Assembly: GCA_023665325.1 (NCBI GenBank)
Contig: JAMPED010000002.1
Location: 62,001 to 126,000, forward strand
Direction of reading: 5' to 3'
DNA length: 64,000 nucleotides
Origin: Acetobacter sp.
Lineage (GTDB): Bacteria > Pseudomonadota > Alphaproteobacteria > RF32 > CAG-239
Below, in pieces: positions 56,719 to 64,000 of the stretch. Within the stretch, counting starts at the first letter, position 1. Each line of letters opens with the position of its first letter. Position numbers and translations under genes: made by a program. Below the pieces are notes generated by a model. That model made no database searches. It was not told the origin of the DNA and saw only the letters and a list, made by a program, of their open reading frames with translations.

Positions 56719-57020
56719 AACGCTTTCTCCTTTAATTCCTTTGCTTTTGCTTCTGCGTCTTTACGGTAGTGCATGTAAATGCCGTCCGGGTCTTTTGCAA
56801 GTCCTGCTACGATTTGCTCGTAAGACACAAGACGATAAGTGTATCCTCTCTTAGGGTCGGTCTTGCTCATCGGGTATACGTGCCAAGCCATTTCTCCTCT
56901 CTTAAAAGGAATCGTCAGAATCTGTCCGTTTTTTCTGAGTTCATCAAACTGCCGGACAAGCGCATATTCTCCTTCGTGTTCGGCAGCAGCTAAAATGCCT
57001 TCAATAATCTCTTCATACAT
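56709..57020 (-). CDS. Hypothetical protein
   Basis: 103 aa. MAWHVYPMSKTDPKRGYTYR in a beta-rich centre, helical ends. AAGAGG before ATG; heads a three-gene unit. Confidence 0.65.
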   Translation of the reverse strand: MYEEIIEGILAAAEHEGEYALVRQFDELRKNGQILTIPFKRGEMAWHVYPMSKTDPKRGYTYRLVSYEQIVAGLAKDPDGIYMHYRKDAEAKAKELKEKALCL

Positions 57021-57053
57021 AAATGCTTACCTCTTGTTGTATTTTGTAAGCAT

Positions 57054-57086
57054 ATTATATAATATTTTATTTTCTTTTGGTGCGGC
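57054..57086 (-). promoter_or_regulatory. Class A promoter
   Basis: GCCGCA, 16 nt, TATTATATAAT. Confidence 0.85.
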
Positions 57087-57408
57087 TTCTTTTTGGCTCT
57101 GTTAAACTTGCGTACTTATTTTTCTTCTGTAACTCCTTCTCGGTAGCTATGGGAAGACTCTTCTGGGGCTTTTTCGCTTCTTTTATCCTTCTATACTTCT
57201 GCATACAAGACCAACTACAAAAGAACAAATGTCCTCCTGCGTGCTTAATCTTATAAGCATAACTCGTCCAATCCGCCCTACAAAAAGTTTTCTTGCAACA
57301 TACACAATGCTTTTCTCTAAAAATATGAGATAAGAGCTCTTGCGGTGTATCATACAAGAGCTCTTCGTCATTTATTGATAATTCGTCAACGGGTTCTTCT
57401 ATTTCCAT
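57067..57408 (-). CDS. Zinc-finger protein with basic tail
   Basis: 113 aa. HCVCCKKTFC and FFCSWSCMQKYRR resemble a treble-clef/MYM-type zinc finger; the tail is Lys/Arg-rich (EPKRSRTKRK). Probable DNA or RNA binder. Confidence 0.65.
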   Translation of the reverse strand: MEIEEPVDELSINDEELLYDTPQELLSHIFREKHCVCCKKTFCRADWTSYAYKIKHAGGHLFFCSWSCMQKYRRIKEAKKPQKSLPIATEKELQKKNKYASLTEPKRSRTKRK

Positions 57409-57428
57409 CGTTGGCTCCTATCTACGCC

Positions 57429-57782
57429 CTAATTTCGCTGGCTAGGCTCGTTTTCCTCATCTTTCGTGGTAAGTTGGTCGTTGGTTTTCTCTTCGTTGCT
57501 TAGGCTGTCGTTAGCAGTGTCATTCTTATGCTTATTCTTAGCGTCCATAATAAACCATCGTATATGAACAACAGCACAGAAAGCATTCAATATAGCTGTG
57601 GGCCAGCAATCGTAGTGTGTCCAAGTAAAATCTTCGCCGCACACAAGAAATAAGCCGTAAATCACAAAGATAATACTTGCTACAAGATTTATTATGCGTA
57701 ATTTCTTTTGGTTACTAAATATGTAACTCAGCAATACAAGTACACTGGCTAAAATACCGATAATTAACGTGGTTACTCTCAT
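57429..57782 (-). CDS. YgjV-like membrane protein
   Basis: 117 aa. Three hydrophobic spans (about 3-20, 28-48, 60-80); VLVLLSYIFSNQKKLRIINL and IIFVIYGLFLV follow the Imp-YgjV pattern. A cytoplasmic Asn/Glu/Lys-rich tail follows. Function of the family is unknown. Confidence 0.6.
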   Translation of the reverse strand: MRVTTLIIGILASVLVLLSYIFSNQKKLRIINLVASIIFVIYGLFLVCGEDFTWTHYDCWPTAILNAFCAVVHIRWFIMDAKNKHKNDTANDSLSNEEKTNDQLTTKDEENEPSQRN

Positions 57783-58282
57783 AACAATTTTCTCAACTCG
57801 TCAATCGTGGCCAACTTTTCTTGTTTGTGCGCCGAGTGCAGAGCTTTTTGTTCTGGCGATATACCGTCTACACCGTAACGCAGTTCTTCGTACTTCTTGT
57901 CGAGTTCTGCAACTTGGGCTTCAAGCGACTTAATGAGAGCCACAATCCCGTCCTGCGTGTCTAGAATTGACAGCATTGTGCGTTTGTTGATAACAAAGAA
58001 ATCTTCTCTGCTTTCGCCAAGCTCAATAGCAAGAGCCGCATAATCTTTATGCATCTCTGCCCTTTCGTGGTCCATCTTGTCAAGAACAGTCTTATTTGCG
58101 CTATAAGACAAACTTGGTTTAACAGTTGCTTTCGCTTCAATAAGCCAGCTGCAGTAGCCATTGTCTCTATGTAAATCGCCTTTCTTCCAAGCCCCACCAC
58201 CAGAACGAGGAGTTCTATTCGCTTTTAACAGTTTAGCCAACTTCTCTTCTTGTGCTTGTGATACATCTGTTTTATCTGACAT
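57779..58282 (-). CDS. Possible PD-(D/E)XK nuclease-fold protein
   Basis: 167 aa. SGGGAWKKGDLHRDNGYCSW then LIEAKAT gives the G...KGD...ExK pattern of small PD-(D/E)XK nucleases such as Holliday-junction resolvases. The C-terminal half is a helical coiled coil. The location in the replication block fits a resolvase or endonuclease; the match rests on a few residues. Confidence 0.55.
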   Translation of the reverse strand: MSDKTDVSQAQEEKLAKLLKANRTPRSGGGAWKKGDLHRDNGYCSWLIEAKATVKPSLSYSANKTVLDKMDHERAEMHKDYAALAIELGESREDFFVINKRTMLSILDTQDGIVALIKSLEAQVAELDKKYEELRYGVDGISPEQKALHSAHKQEKLATIDELRKLL

Positions 58283-58859
58283 TTAATATGTACTCCTTTA
58301 CTTTTTCAAAAGAATCTGCAGTCAAGAAATGTTCTGGCACTGGTTCATCGTCTTCTCTGTCCACTAATACTTTCGTAAATAAAATCGATTTCTTTTGAGG
58401 ACTTGCCGAAAACTGCTGACATCTTCTTATACTGTTATCTATTAGTACATCAAAGAACGACGTATATGGCGCTATGTCTCTCGTGAACATTACTATGGGC
58501 GGTGCTACTGAAAAGTTTTCTGCAAGCCAAACCTTCGTCACATTTTCATATATCGGCGGTCTGGCAGTTACAAACGTAACATTTATGTCTTGGTCTTTAC
58601 AAAATTGTATAAATTCTTGTGCTCCGTCTACTGGCTTCAAAGTGATAAAATCAATGGCGTCATACATATAACAAAGATATCTACTTCTTTGTCCTGGCGT
58701 CATTTCAAAAGAATCTTCAAGTTGGTACTTATCCCTTGACTTCTCTTGAATTCGCTTACATCTATGCCGTTTCATCCAAGCATCTGTAAGCTGAATCCAT
58801 TTTGGCGACGTAAGACAAATAGTATCATCTACGTCAATCAGTAAACTTAGCTTACTCAT
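58272..58859 (-). CDS. HAD-family 5'-nucleotidase-like phosphatase
   Basis: 195 aa. Motif I DVDDT (9-13) supplies the nucleophile D9 and acid/base D11; motif II FVTARP (96-101) and a late LIDNSIRRC with Asp fit the HAD fold and the 5'(3')-deoxyribonucleotidase subgroup. It would dephosphorylate deoxynucleotides and balance pools, consistent with its overlap of the thyX gene. Confidence 0.8.
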   Translation of the reverse strand: MSKLSLLIDVDDTICLTSPKWIQLTDAWMKRHRCKRIQEKSRDKYQLEDSFEMTPGQRSRYLCYMYDAIDFITLKPVDGAQEFIQFCKDQDINVTFVTARPPIYENVTKVWLAENFSVAPPIVMFTRDIAPYTSFFDVLIDNSIRRCQQFSASPQKKSILFTKVLVDREDDEPVPEHFLTADSFEKVKEYILNVR

Positions 58860-59722
58860 TAAAGACCAAGCTCCTTTACAAGCATATCGTGTTCTCTTGC
58901 TGTTGACACATCAACCAGAACATCGTAAATATGCTTCGCTACTATCTGCATATCTGGGTGAGCATCTTTTGCAAGACGCAACTTCAAGAAACCTATCCAC
59001 TGGTAAAATGTTCCTGTCATTACGACTTCTGTCTTTACAGCATTCGGAAGTAATGCTCTTGCTTGTTGCGCTGTCATCCCCATACGCAACATATTGTCAT
59101 AAGAATCTGCTGCATTCTTACAAGATTCTGTAAATAACGTGTGTTCGAGAGAATACTGTCCATCTACCATCTTGTCTGCCCACCAAGACGGAATAATAAA
59201 CTTAAATTCTTGCTTGTCTCCGTAACGAACATATCTCGTGCTTTCTTGAGCAAACGAGAATACTCTATGACGCACAAGCTCGTGAGACACGCCGCGGTCG
59301 CAAATAATTCTGAGTGTATGGCGAAGCTCGTGCTTATCTGTTGGTTCAACAGCGTGCTTCGATATGTAATTCATTGTCTTATCAAAATCCTTCTCGAAGA
59401 TTTCAAAAACAACGCGGAAGTTCGTCGTTACATAAGCCCAATCGTCATCATATTCCACGTGAGAGAACGGACTATACAATATGTCATAATCGCCGCTATT
59501 CGCAATCCCTTGCGGATACGTAAAATACAAAGTTCCTGCCTCTGTTGCTGCTGTATGTCCTCTTTTACAAAGCATCCGCACAAACTTTTCAGCTGAATCC
59601 TCTGTAATCTTATCCTCGCTCTTATAGCACACACGACCTGCAGCCTCAATCTGCTTAAAAAGTGAATTTTCTCTTACAAGACTTGCGCTTGGTGTAATAA
59701 ATCTGATTGCCTTATCTTCCAT
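58859..59722 (-). CDS. thyX: Flavin-dependent thymidylate synthase ThyX
   Basis: 287 aa. The diagnostic RHRx7S motif is RHRVFSFAQES (151-161), followed by RY; HELRHTLRIICDRGVSHEL precedes it. ThyX makes dTMP from dUMP with methylene-tetrahydrofolate and FAD/NADPH, feeding phage DNA synthesis. Slightly longer than the common 220-250 aa. AGGAG precedes ATG, and its stop overlaps the nucleotidase start. Confidence 0.95.
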   Translation of the reverse strand: MEDKAIRFITPSASLVRENSLFKQIEAAGRVCYKSEDKITEDSAEKFVRMLCKRGHTAATEAGTLYFTYPQGIANSGDYDILYSPFSHVEYDDDWAYVTTNFRVVFEIFEKDFDKTMNYISKHAVEPTDKHELRHTLRIICDRGVSHELVRHRVFSFAQESTRYVRYGDKQEFKFIIPSWWADKMVDGQYSLEHTLFTESCKNAADSYDNMLRMGMTAQQARALLPNAVKTEVVMTGTFYQWIGFLKLRLAKDAHPDMQIVAKHIYDVLVDVSTAREHDMLVKELGL

Positions 59723-59734
59723 AAATGCTATCTC

Positions 59735-60628
59735 CTACATACAATAATTTTCTCTTGCCCAAGAAGTTGGTACCTCATAGGAATCTATAAGGTCACAAAA
59801 CTTCTCTTGGTCAAAGTTGACATCTTGCCAAATATCATTTGGGTCTTTCCCTGCTGGAAATACAAATACCTTACAACGATAATCACCAAGTATGTCTAAT
59901 ATCTTCGTTGCTGCCTTTCTTCCTGCTTCGTCATTGTCTAACATAAGCAGAAATGGCCCCGTTGCTTTTGCTATGTCCCTTACTGCATAAGCATTTGTTG
60001 CTCCTAAAAGAGCCACTGCTCGCGCATATTGCGCTTGTTGCAGTGTCATCATAGATATCTGTGCTTCTACAATAGCTATCGGTTTTCCTAAATCTATTTG
60101 CTCTGTCCCTGCTATTACTTTTCTTATGTGTTCTGGTATAAAAAAGTATTTTCGATTAGTGGCTCGAGCATTTGCATAAAGGAATTGCCCTTTGCTATCA
60201 AATACTGGCAAATATACTTTTTGCTCATCGTATCTTTCGTAGACCTTATTCCTCTTCTGTACGTCTTCAAAAATTCCGCGTGATTCAAGATACTTAGAGT
60301 ACTGATACGGCATATCTTTAAGATATACAGCAGCCTGTGTAGTCAATGACGTTGGCTTCTCGGCACTCTCACTAGACGATACTTCTACATAATCGGGTTG
60401 ATATTCATAGCCAAAGTACTCTGCTATATCAACAAAGTCCCCTGTCCAGCCGCAACTAAAACATTTAGCAAATCCTGCGTGCTGGTCATTATGCCCTTCC
60501 TCTATAACGATAGACATACTTGGCCTACGCTCCATTCCGCCCTTGTGGAATGGACAACGCACTCGTAAATATCCAGTTTGCTCTTTGGCATCCGGGAACA
60601 GAGCAAAGATATCTTCGCGCAGCGACAT
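59735..60628 (-). CDS. DNA primase (CHC2 zinc finger and Toprim)
   Basis: 297 aa. Zinc finger CPFH (25-28) and CFSC (56-59), then a Toprim domain with IVEAQ (E188) and LMLDNDEAG (D231, D233). It lacks the long N- and C-terminal parts of DnaG, like other compact phage primases. It would lay RNA primers and work with the DnaB-like helicase encoded 1.3 kb upstream. ATG start is close to the upstream stop. Confidence 0.9.
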   Translation of the reverse strand: MSLREDIFALFPDAKEQTGYLRVRCPFHKGGMERRPSMSIVIEEGHNDQHAGFAKCFSCGWTGDFVDIAEYFGYEYQPDYVEVSSSESAEKPTSLTTQAAVYLKDMPYQYSKYLESRGIFEDVQKRNKVYERYDEQKVYLPVFDSKGQFLYANARATNRKYFFIPEHIRKVIAGTEQIDLGKPIAIVEAQISMMTLQQAQYARAVALLGATNAYAVRDIAKATGPFLLMLDNDEAGRKAATKILDILGDYRCKVFVFPAGKDPNDIWQDVNFDQEKFCDLIDSYEVPTSWARENYCM

Positions 60629-60633
60629 AGCAG

Positions 60634-61368
60634 TTAAGCCGTAAGAATATTATCGATTACACCGATTACTGCTACGGTAGGTTTTCTGCCTTTTGCTGCA
60701 ATGGTAATGCTTGCAATAAATTCTTCTGGCGAAGCATAATTTGCAAGAATTGCTTCTTTTGCTTTGGCTACCCCAACTTTCTTCGTTGCGTGACCAAGAC
60801 CGACAAGCATAAGGCGAGACTTTGCTGCCCGCCCTGCAGTCCAGCCAAGCTCGTTAAGAAGCATAAGAACTTTCGCAAGACCGTCTACGCCGTACTTTTT
60901 CACGGTTTCGCGCAAAGTCACGATGGCGTACCATCCCCCAACGTCGTGCTCGTGCACACCGATTCTGTGCCCATACTTGTGCAACGTCTTATCAATCATA
61001 ACGTCGATATTCTCGGGGTTATGAATAAATACATTTGCCTTATACGAATCTCTGGGCGTAAGACGTGCACTTGCGACTTGCTGACTCACAAAAAGATTCG
61101 CTTCGTCGGCGACACTCATTCCCGAATACACGAAACAAGGCACTTCTTTGAAGCCTAAAAGACGTGCGGCTTCAAGACGGTGCTGCCCGTCTACGACAAA
61201 CTTAATGTGTCCGTCTGGCGTAGCACGTTCTGCTACAAGCAACGGAGCAAACAATGCTTCATTAAAATGCGATGCTATTTTTCCTACAAGGGCCTCATTG
61301 ACGGGCCTCTGATAACGAGAGTCCACCTGAAGCTCGTCCGTAGATACCATTTGAATTGTTCTGTTCAT
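60634..61368 (-). CDS. ParB/Srx-like nuclease-domain protein
   Basis: 244 aa. VSTDELQVDSRYQRPV, then VVDGQHRLEAARLLG (58-72), is the ParB N-terminal fold with the GQHR motif. The following helical region lacks a typical ParB HTH. Such proteins occur in phage replication clusters and may be nucleases or CTP-binding DNA regulators. Partitioning alone is unlikely for a lytic phage, but cannot be ruled out. Confidence 0.8.
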   Translation of the reverse strand: MNRTIQMVSTDELQVDSRYQRPVNEALVGKIASHFNEALFAPLLVAERATPDGHIKFVVDGQHRLEAARLLGFKEVPCFVYSGMSVADEANLFVSQQVASARLTPRDSYKANVFIHNPENIDVMIDKTLHKYGHRIGVHEHDVGGWYAIVTLRETVKKYGVDGLAKVLMLLNELGWTAGRAAKSRLMLVGLGHATKKVGVAKAKEAILANYASPEEFIASITIAAKGRKPTVAVIGVIDNILTA

Positions 61369-61399
61369 AAGTAAATTGTCTCCTTCTTGTTTACTGTTT

Positions 61400-61407
61400 G
61401 TAGTACA
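61400..61407 (-). promoter_or_regulatory. Class B promoter-like motif
   Basis: CTGTACTAC 32 nt before the ParB-like gene. Confidence 0.4.
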
Positions 61408-61410
61408 GCT

Positions 61411-61920
61411 TTATGCCTTTATTATATAAGCAAATCCTCTTTCAAGCTGCTGCAATTCTCTTGGTAATCCTTTTTCTGGTATATAGTAGAACTGATTGTA
61501 GTGCATATCTACTTCTTTTACACAACGTATATTCCAAGCTAATGCAGCTGCTTGATTATTTTCTTCATTATAAAATAATTTTTCGAACTTTTCTTCCGTT
61601 ATTCCGGCTCGTTCACATTCTTGCTCTATTCCTATTGTGTGCATTATAAAATGTAGCTGCCCTTTTGCAAATATTCTTGGCCCGTGCTTCTTTATCGTAA
61701 AATAAATATTTGCTGGGAACTGCTTTATCTTTGTTGGCCAAGACTTTCTGAATATCAAATCTCCTTTACCAGATACAAGCAACTTATATTCTGACATAGA
61801 CAAAGCAACCAACACAGATAAGCTATTCTGCGCTGGTTCTTCGTTAAGAGAGACTTCTTGTAAAGAGCCGTCCTCTTGTCTTACATATGTTCTGGAATAT
61901 ATATTTACTAACTTACCCAA
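61411..61920 (-). CDS. Hypothetical protein, possible PUA/ASCH-like fold
   Basis: 169 aa, TTG start overlapping the helicase gene by 8 nt. YKLLVSGKGDLIFRKSWPTK then PANIYFTIKKHG recalls the ASCH strand-basic-helix pattern, weakly. Coupled to the helicase. Confidence 0.6.
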   Translation of the reverse strand: MGKLVNIYSRTYVRQEDGSLQEVSLNEEPAQNSLSVLVALSMSEYKLLVSGKGDLIFRKSWPTKIKQFPANIYFTIKKHGPRIFAKGQLHFIMHTIGIEQECERAGITEEKFEKLFYNEENNQAAALAWNIRCVKEVDMHYNQFYYIPEKGLPRELQQLERGFAYIIKA

Positions 61921-63223
61921 GGTCGCTCACCGGTTGCTGGTCTGTAATCTGTATGTCTGGCGAATTTGCAGCCTTTGCTGCAGCAGCCTCTGCCAACTTC
62001 CTATTCATTTCTTCTTGTGCTCTTAATGCTTCATTGCTTGCTACAACAGCATCTATAGCTGTCAACTGTGGTGTCAATACACCATTGTTAATATCCCAAG
62101 TAAATGTCCAGCCTCTTTCTGGTTTCTTGAAACTACGTGCTTTAAGGACTTTTAAGACCATCTCATTTTCTTTTCTTTCAATAGCAAGTATAATCGTAGC
62201 ATCTTGCCCTATGCGGTCTGAGCCAGATATATTAGCTGCATTTACTTCTTGTTCTGCGGCAGCACGATTTAACTGAGATACAGCTATAATCGGAATTCTT
62301 AATTCTTGCTGCAAGGACTTTAACTGCATAGAAATACTTGCAAACTGCTGAAACATTTCGCTGCTCTGTCTACCATCTGGTATCATTAGCGATAACTGGT
62401 CTATACACAAAACCGATAAATTGTTCTCTTTTACGAACTTGCGCATATCTGATGGCGTAGCATTATGACCTATATGGTGCGGTGTGATTACAAGTATTTT
62501 TCCCTTGACCTTTTCCTCATACGCCTTTACCTGCTCGGAACTATCAGAAATCTTGCCTCTGGTTAAATCGAAATTGTTTACGTGAGTGAGCCAAGTATCT
62601 ATACGAGCGCCAACTTCATATTCAGTCATCTCGCCCGAATAAATACCGACATTATGCCCCTCTTTCGCCATTTCAAGAGCAATGAAATGCAAGAAGAATG
62701 ACTTACCTTGACCAAGACGAGCAGATAAAATCATAAACTCGTCGTCTGGACTTATGCCACCACTGGCTTCGTCAAACGGTATAATTCCTGTCTTTATGCG
62801 TGCTCCTTGACGTAAGCTGAATTTCTCCCATCTTTCTTTCGTTTGTGCCGCTATATCTGCCGCTGCCACTGTTTTCTGTGGCTCTGTTAGCCGCATAAAT
62901 TCTTCTCTTAGCGCCAAAATAGCAGATTTCGGGTCATTTGCGTAAGCCTCATTGAACTTACCAATATATTTAGTTGCTTCTTGAACAAACTTTACGTCGT
63001 TATATTCTTTGACATAATACGCCCAAGGAGCTGTTGCTATCGGTGGCTCACCCTCATCTAAACATTCTTGTGCAAATAATTCCAAAGTAGGCAAGCTAGC
63101 ATATGTAGTATAATAATCATAAACCCACTTTGCCGCTGGGTGTAAATTATGTATGTCACCTAAAACCGCCCAGTCGATATCGTCCGGACGGTCAGTTAGC
63201 AATGCAAGTAACTTGTACTTCAT
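61913..63223 (-). CDS. Replicative DnaB-like helicase
   Basis: 436 aa. N-terminal helical domain (1-130), then RecA-type ATPase: Walker A ARLGQGKS (168-175), Walker B VLCIDQLSLM, sensor AVSQLNRAA and GSDRIGQDA, all as in DnaB. It unwinds DNA at the fork with the primase. ATG overlaps the stop of the next gene upstream. Confidence 0.93.
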   Translation of the reverse strand: MKYKLLALLTDRPDDIDWAVLGDIHNLHPAAKWVYDYYTTYASLPTLELFAQECLDEGEPPIATAPWAYYVKEYNDVKFVQEATKYIGKFNEAYANDPKSAILALREEFMRLTEPQKTVAAADIAAQTKERWEKFSLRQGARIKTGIIPFDEASGGISPDDEFMILSARLGQGKSFFLHFIALEMAKEGHNVGIYSGEMTEYEVGARIDTWLTHVNNFDLTRGKISDSSEQVKAYEEKVKGKILVITPHHIGHNATPSDMRKFVKENNLSVLCIDQLSLMIPDGRQSSEMFQQFASISMQLKSLQQELRIPIIAVSQLNRAAAEQEVNAANISGSDRIGQDATIILAIERKENEMVLKVLKARSFKKPERGWTFTWDINNGVLTPQLTAIDAVVASNEALRAQEEMNRKLAEAAAAKAANSPDIQITDQQPVSDLG

Positions 63224-63765
63224 TTCTTATCGTCTCCTGTCGTATCCTCACTTAAATGTACATCTTCTTGTGGTATATCTACGACAGTAGCTTGTGTATC
63301 TTTTGTGGCTTGTGTATCTTGTACTTGCGGTGGCAAATATTGCTTTAATAAAGCGTCTTGTGCTTGTTTTCTTGCAAGAAGTTGAGCTTGTTTTTCTTCG
63401 TCAGATAACTGTTCTCCTTGCTGTGGTGGAGCTCCTCCCTGTAAATATACATTATTCTGTGTAAATAACGGTCCTCCTGGCAATGCTAACTTAGCTTCTT
63501 CGAGCTCTAACCGCTTAGCTTGAATATCAAGAGCCCTATCTTGCCGTTCCATACTCTCTTGCTGTATGTATAAGTTAATAGCTACTTCTGCGGCCCGCAT
63601 TCTCCTTCCGGCATTTGCTGGAGTATCATCATCAAGACACTCTTCGAGAACCTCTGCTGACTTATCTAAAAGTGAGCCAATGGTGACAGCTCTTTGCTTC
63701 TTCGCTAGCAGCTTTGCTTTCTCAAGTTCTACTTCTACTTGGTCTTTTGGTACTAAATCTGACAT
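63220..63765 (-). CDS. Hypothetical helical protein
   Basis: 181 aa, long helices and coiled coil, Gln-rich end. KSAEVLEECLDDDTPANAGR and GGPLFTQNNVYLQGG recall small-terminase-type proteins only vaguely. Located directly upstream of the helicase, so helicase loading is another option. Confidence 0.65.
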   Translation of the reverse strand: MSDLVPKDQVEVELEKAKLLAKKQRAVTIGSLLDKSAEVLEECLDDDTPANAGRRMRAAEVAINLYIQQESMERQDRALDIQAKRLELEEAKLALPGGPLFTQNNVYLQGGAPPQQGEQLSDEEKQAQLLARKQAQDALLKQYLPPQVQDTQATKDTQATVVDIPQEDVHLSEDTTGDDKK

Positions 63766-63992
63766 TACCAGCCCTCTTTATCTCTTTTCTTCATTTCTTC
63801 TTCCATTATTTGCCGCTCTAATGCCTCTTTCCTTGCTTGCTCTTGGTCCTTCTTCATTTGCTCTTCTTCTTTTTTGCGCTTAGCTGCTTCTACTTCTGGT
63901 TCAGCTAATTCAGCAAGAGCTAGCCGTAAAAGCTCAAGGAAGCGAGACTCCTCTGTCTTAAGTATAACGGCAGTGGGGTCACCTTGTAGCAT
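63765..63992 (-). CDS. Coiled-coil protein, 5' end uncertain
   Basis: At least 75 aa. An ATG at 63992 lies only 8 nt from the window edge and no SD is visible, so the gene may start beyond it. The C-terminus is an almost pure Glu/Lys coiled coil (about residues 35-72). Its stop overlaps the next ATG. Confidence 0.6.
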   Translation of the reverse strand: MLQGDPTAVILKTEESRFLELLRLALAELAEPEVEAAKRKKEEEQMKKDQEQARKEALERQIMEEEMKKRDKEGW

Positions 63993-64000
63993 AGCATATA

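Noticed and set aside
1..64000. Alternative genetic code (TAG or TGA reassigned)
   Set aside because: TAG, TGA and TAA all end well-supported genes at expected sites (for example TAG at 39114, TGA at 11387).

Overview
The window is a contiguous piece of a large, low-GC, tailed double-stranded DNA phage genome. About 125 tightly packed genes read almost entirely on the minus strand, many with overlapping stop/start codons. Most are small proteins of unknown function. Phage identity rests on a replication block (NAD-dependent DNA ligase, ThyX, CHC2/Toprim primase, DnaB-like helicase, RecB-like nuclease, beta-clamp-like protein), on phage-typical small families, and on a phage-borne tmRNA and tRNAs. 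Strong AGGAGG-type ribosome binding sites, frequent GTG/TTG starts and a Bacillus-like tRNA(CAT) point to a low-GC Gram-positive host; this is inference. TAA, TGA and TAG all act as stops, so the standard bacterial code applies.

Layout: 0-25 kb holds operons of small genes, with a radical-SAM RlmN/Cfr-like enzyme (cut by the window edge), a phosphoribosyltransferase, a QueC-like PP-loop enzyme, a MazF/PemK-like protein and four tandem coiled-coil paralogs. Interspersed are three short fibre-like genes, each broken at the same kind of poly-G tract. 25-33 kb has the DNA ligase and many one- or two-gene units, each with its own promoter. At 32.7-33.2 kb lies the only plus-strand operon. 33-43 kb has a RecB-like nuclease, a DUF932 protein, tRNA-Pro and a degenerate tRNA. 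43.9-45.6 kb is a protein-poor, GC-richer RNA locus with a complete tmRNA, an initiator tRNA, another CAT tRNA and unassigned structured RNA. 48-51 kb has a beta-clamp-like protein, tRNA-Thr, tRNA-Ser and the RNA ligase RtcB. 57-64 kb is the nucleotide and replication block.

Two things tie the window together. First, more than 30 promoters share a compact architecture: GCNGCA, 16-17 nt, then TATTATATAAT. It is often merged with the preceding terminator hairpin, and at four sites it is preceded at a fixed distance by a TAGCGAA block. A second motif, TGTACTRTA, marks about eleven other gene starts. Second, many recognisable functions act on translation and RNA: tmRNA, initiator tRNA, other tRNAs, RtcB, RlmN-like, QueC-like and MazF-like. 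This suggests a phage that supplements and repairs the translation apparatus of its host.

The most striking observation is the set of three paralogous fibre-like genes at 2.6-3.1, 9.1-9.8 and 19.4-19.9 kb. Each has a conserved short N-terminal module, a G8 or G9 tract coding for a glycine linker, and a different C-terminal domain that is out of frame. A tract of 7 or 10 G would restore frame in all three, so they look like contingency loci that switch by slipped-strand mispairing.
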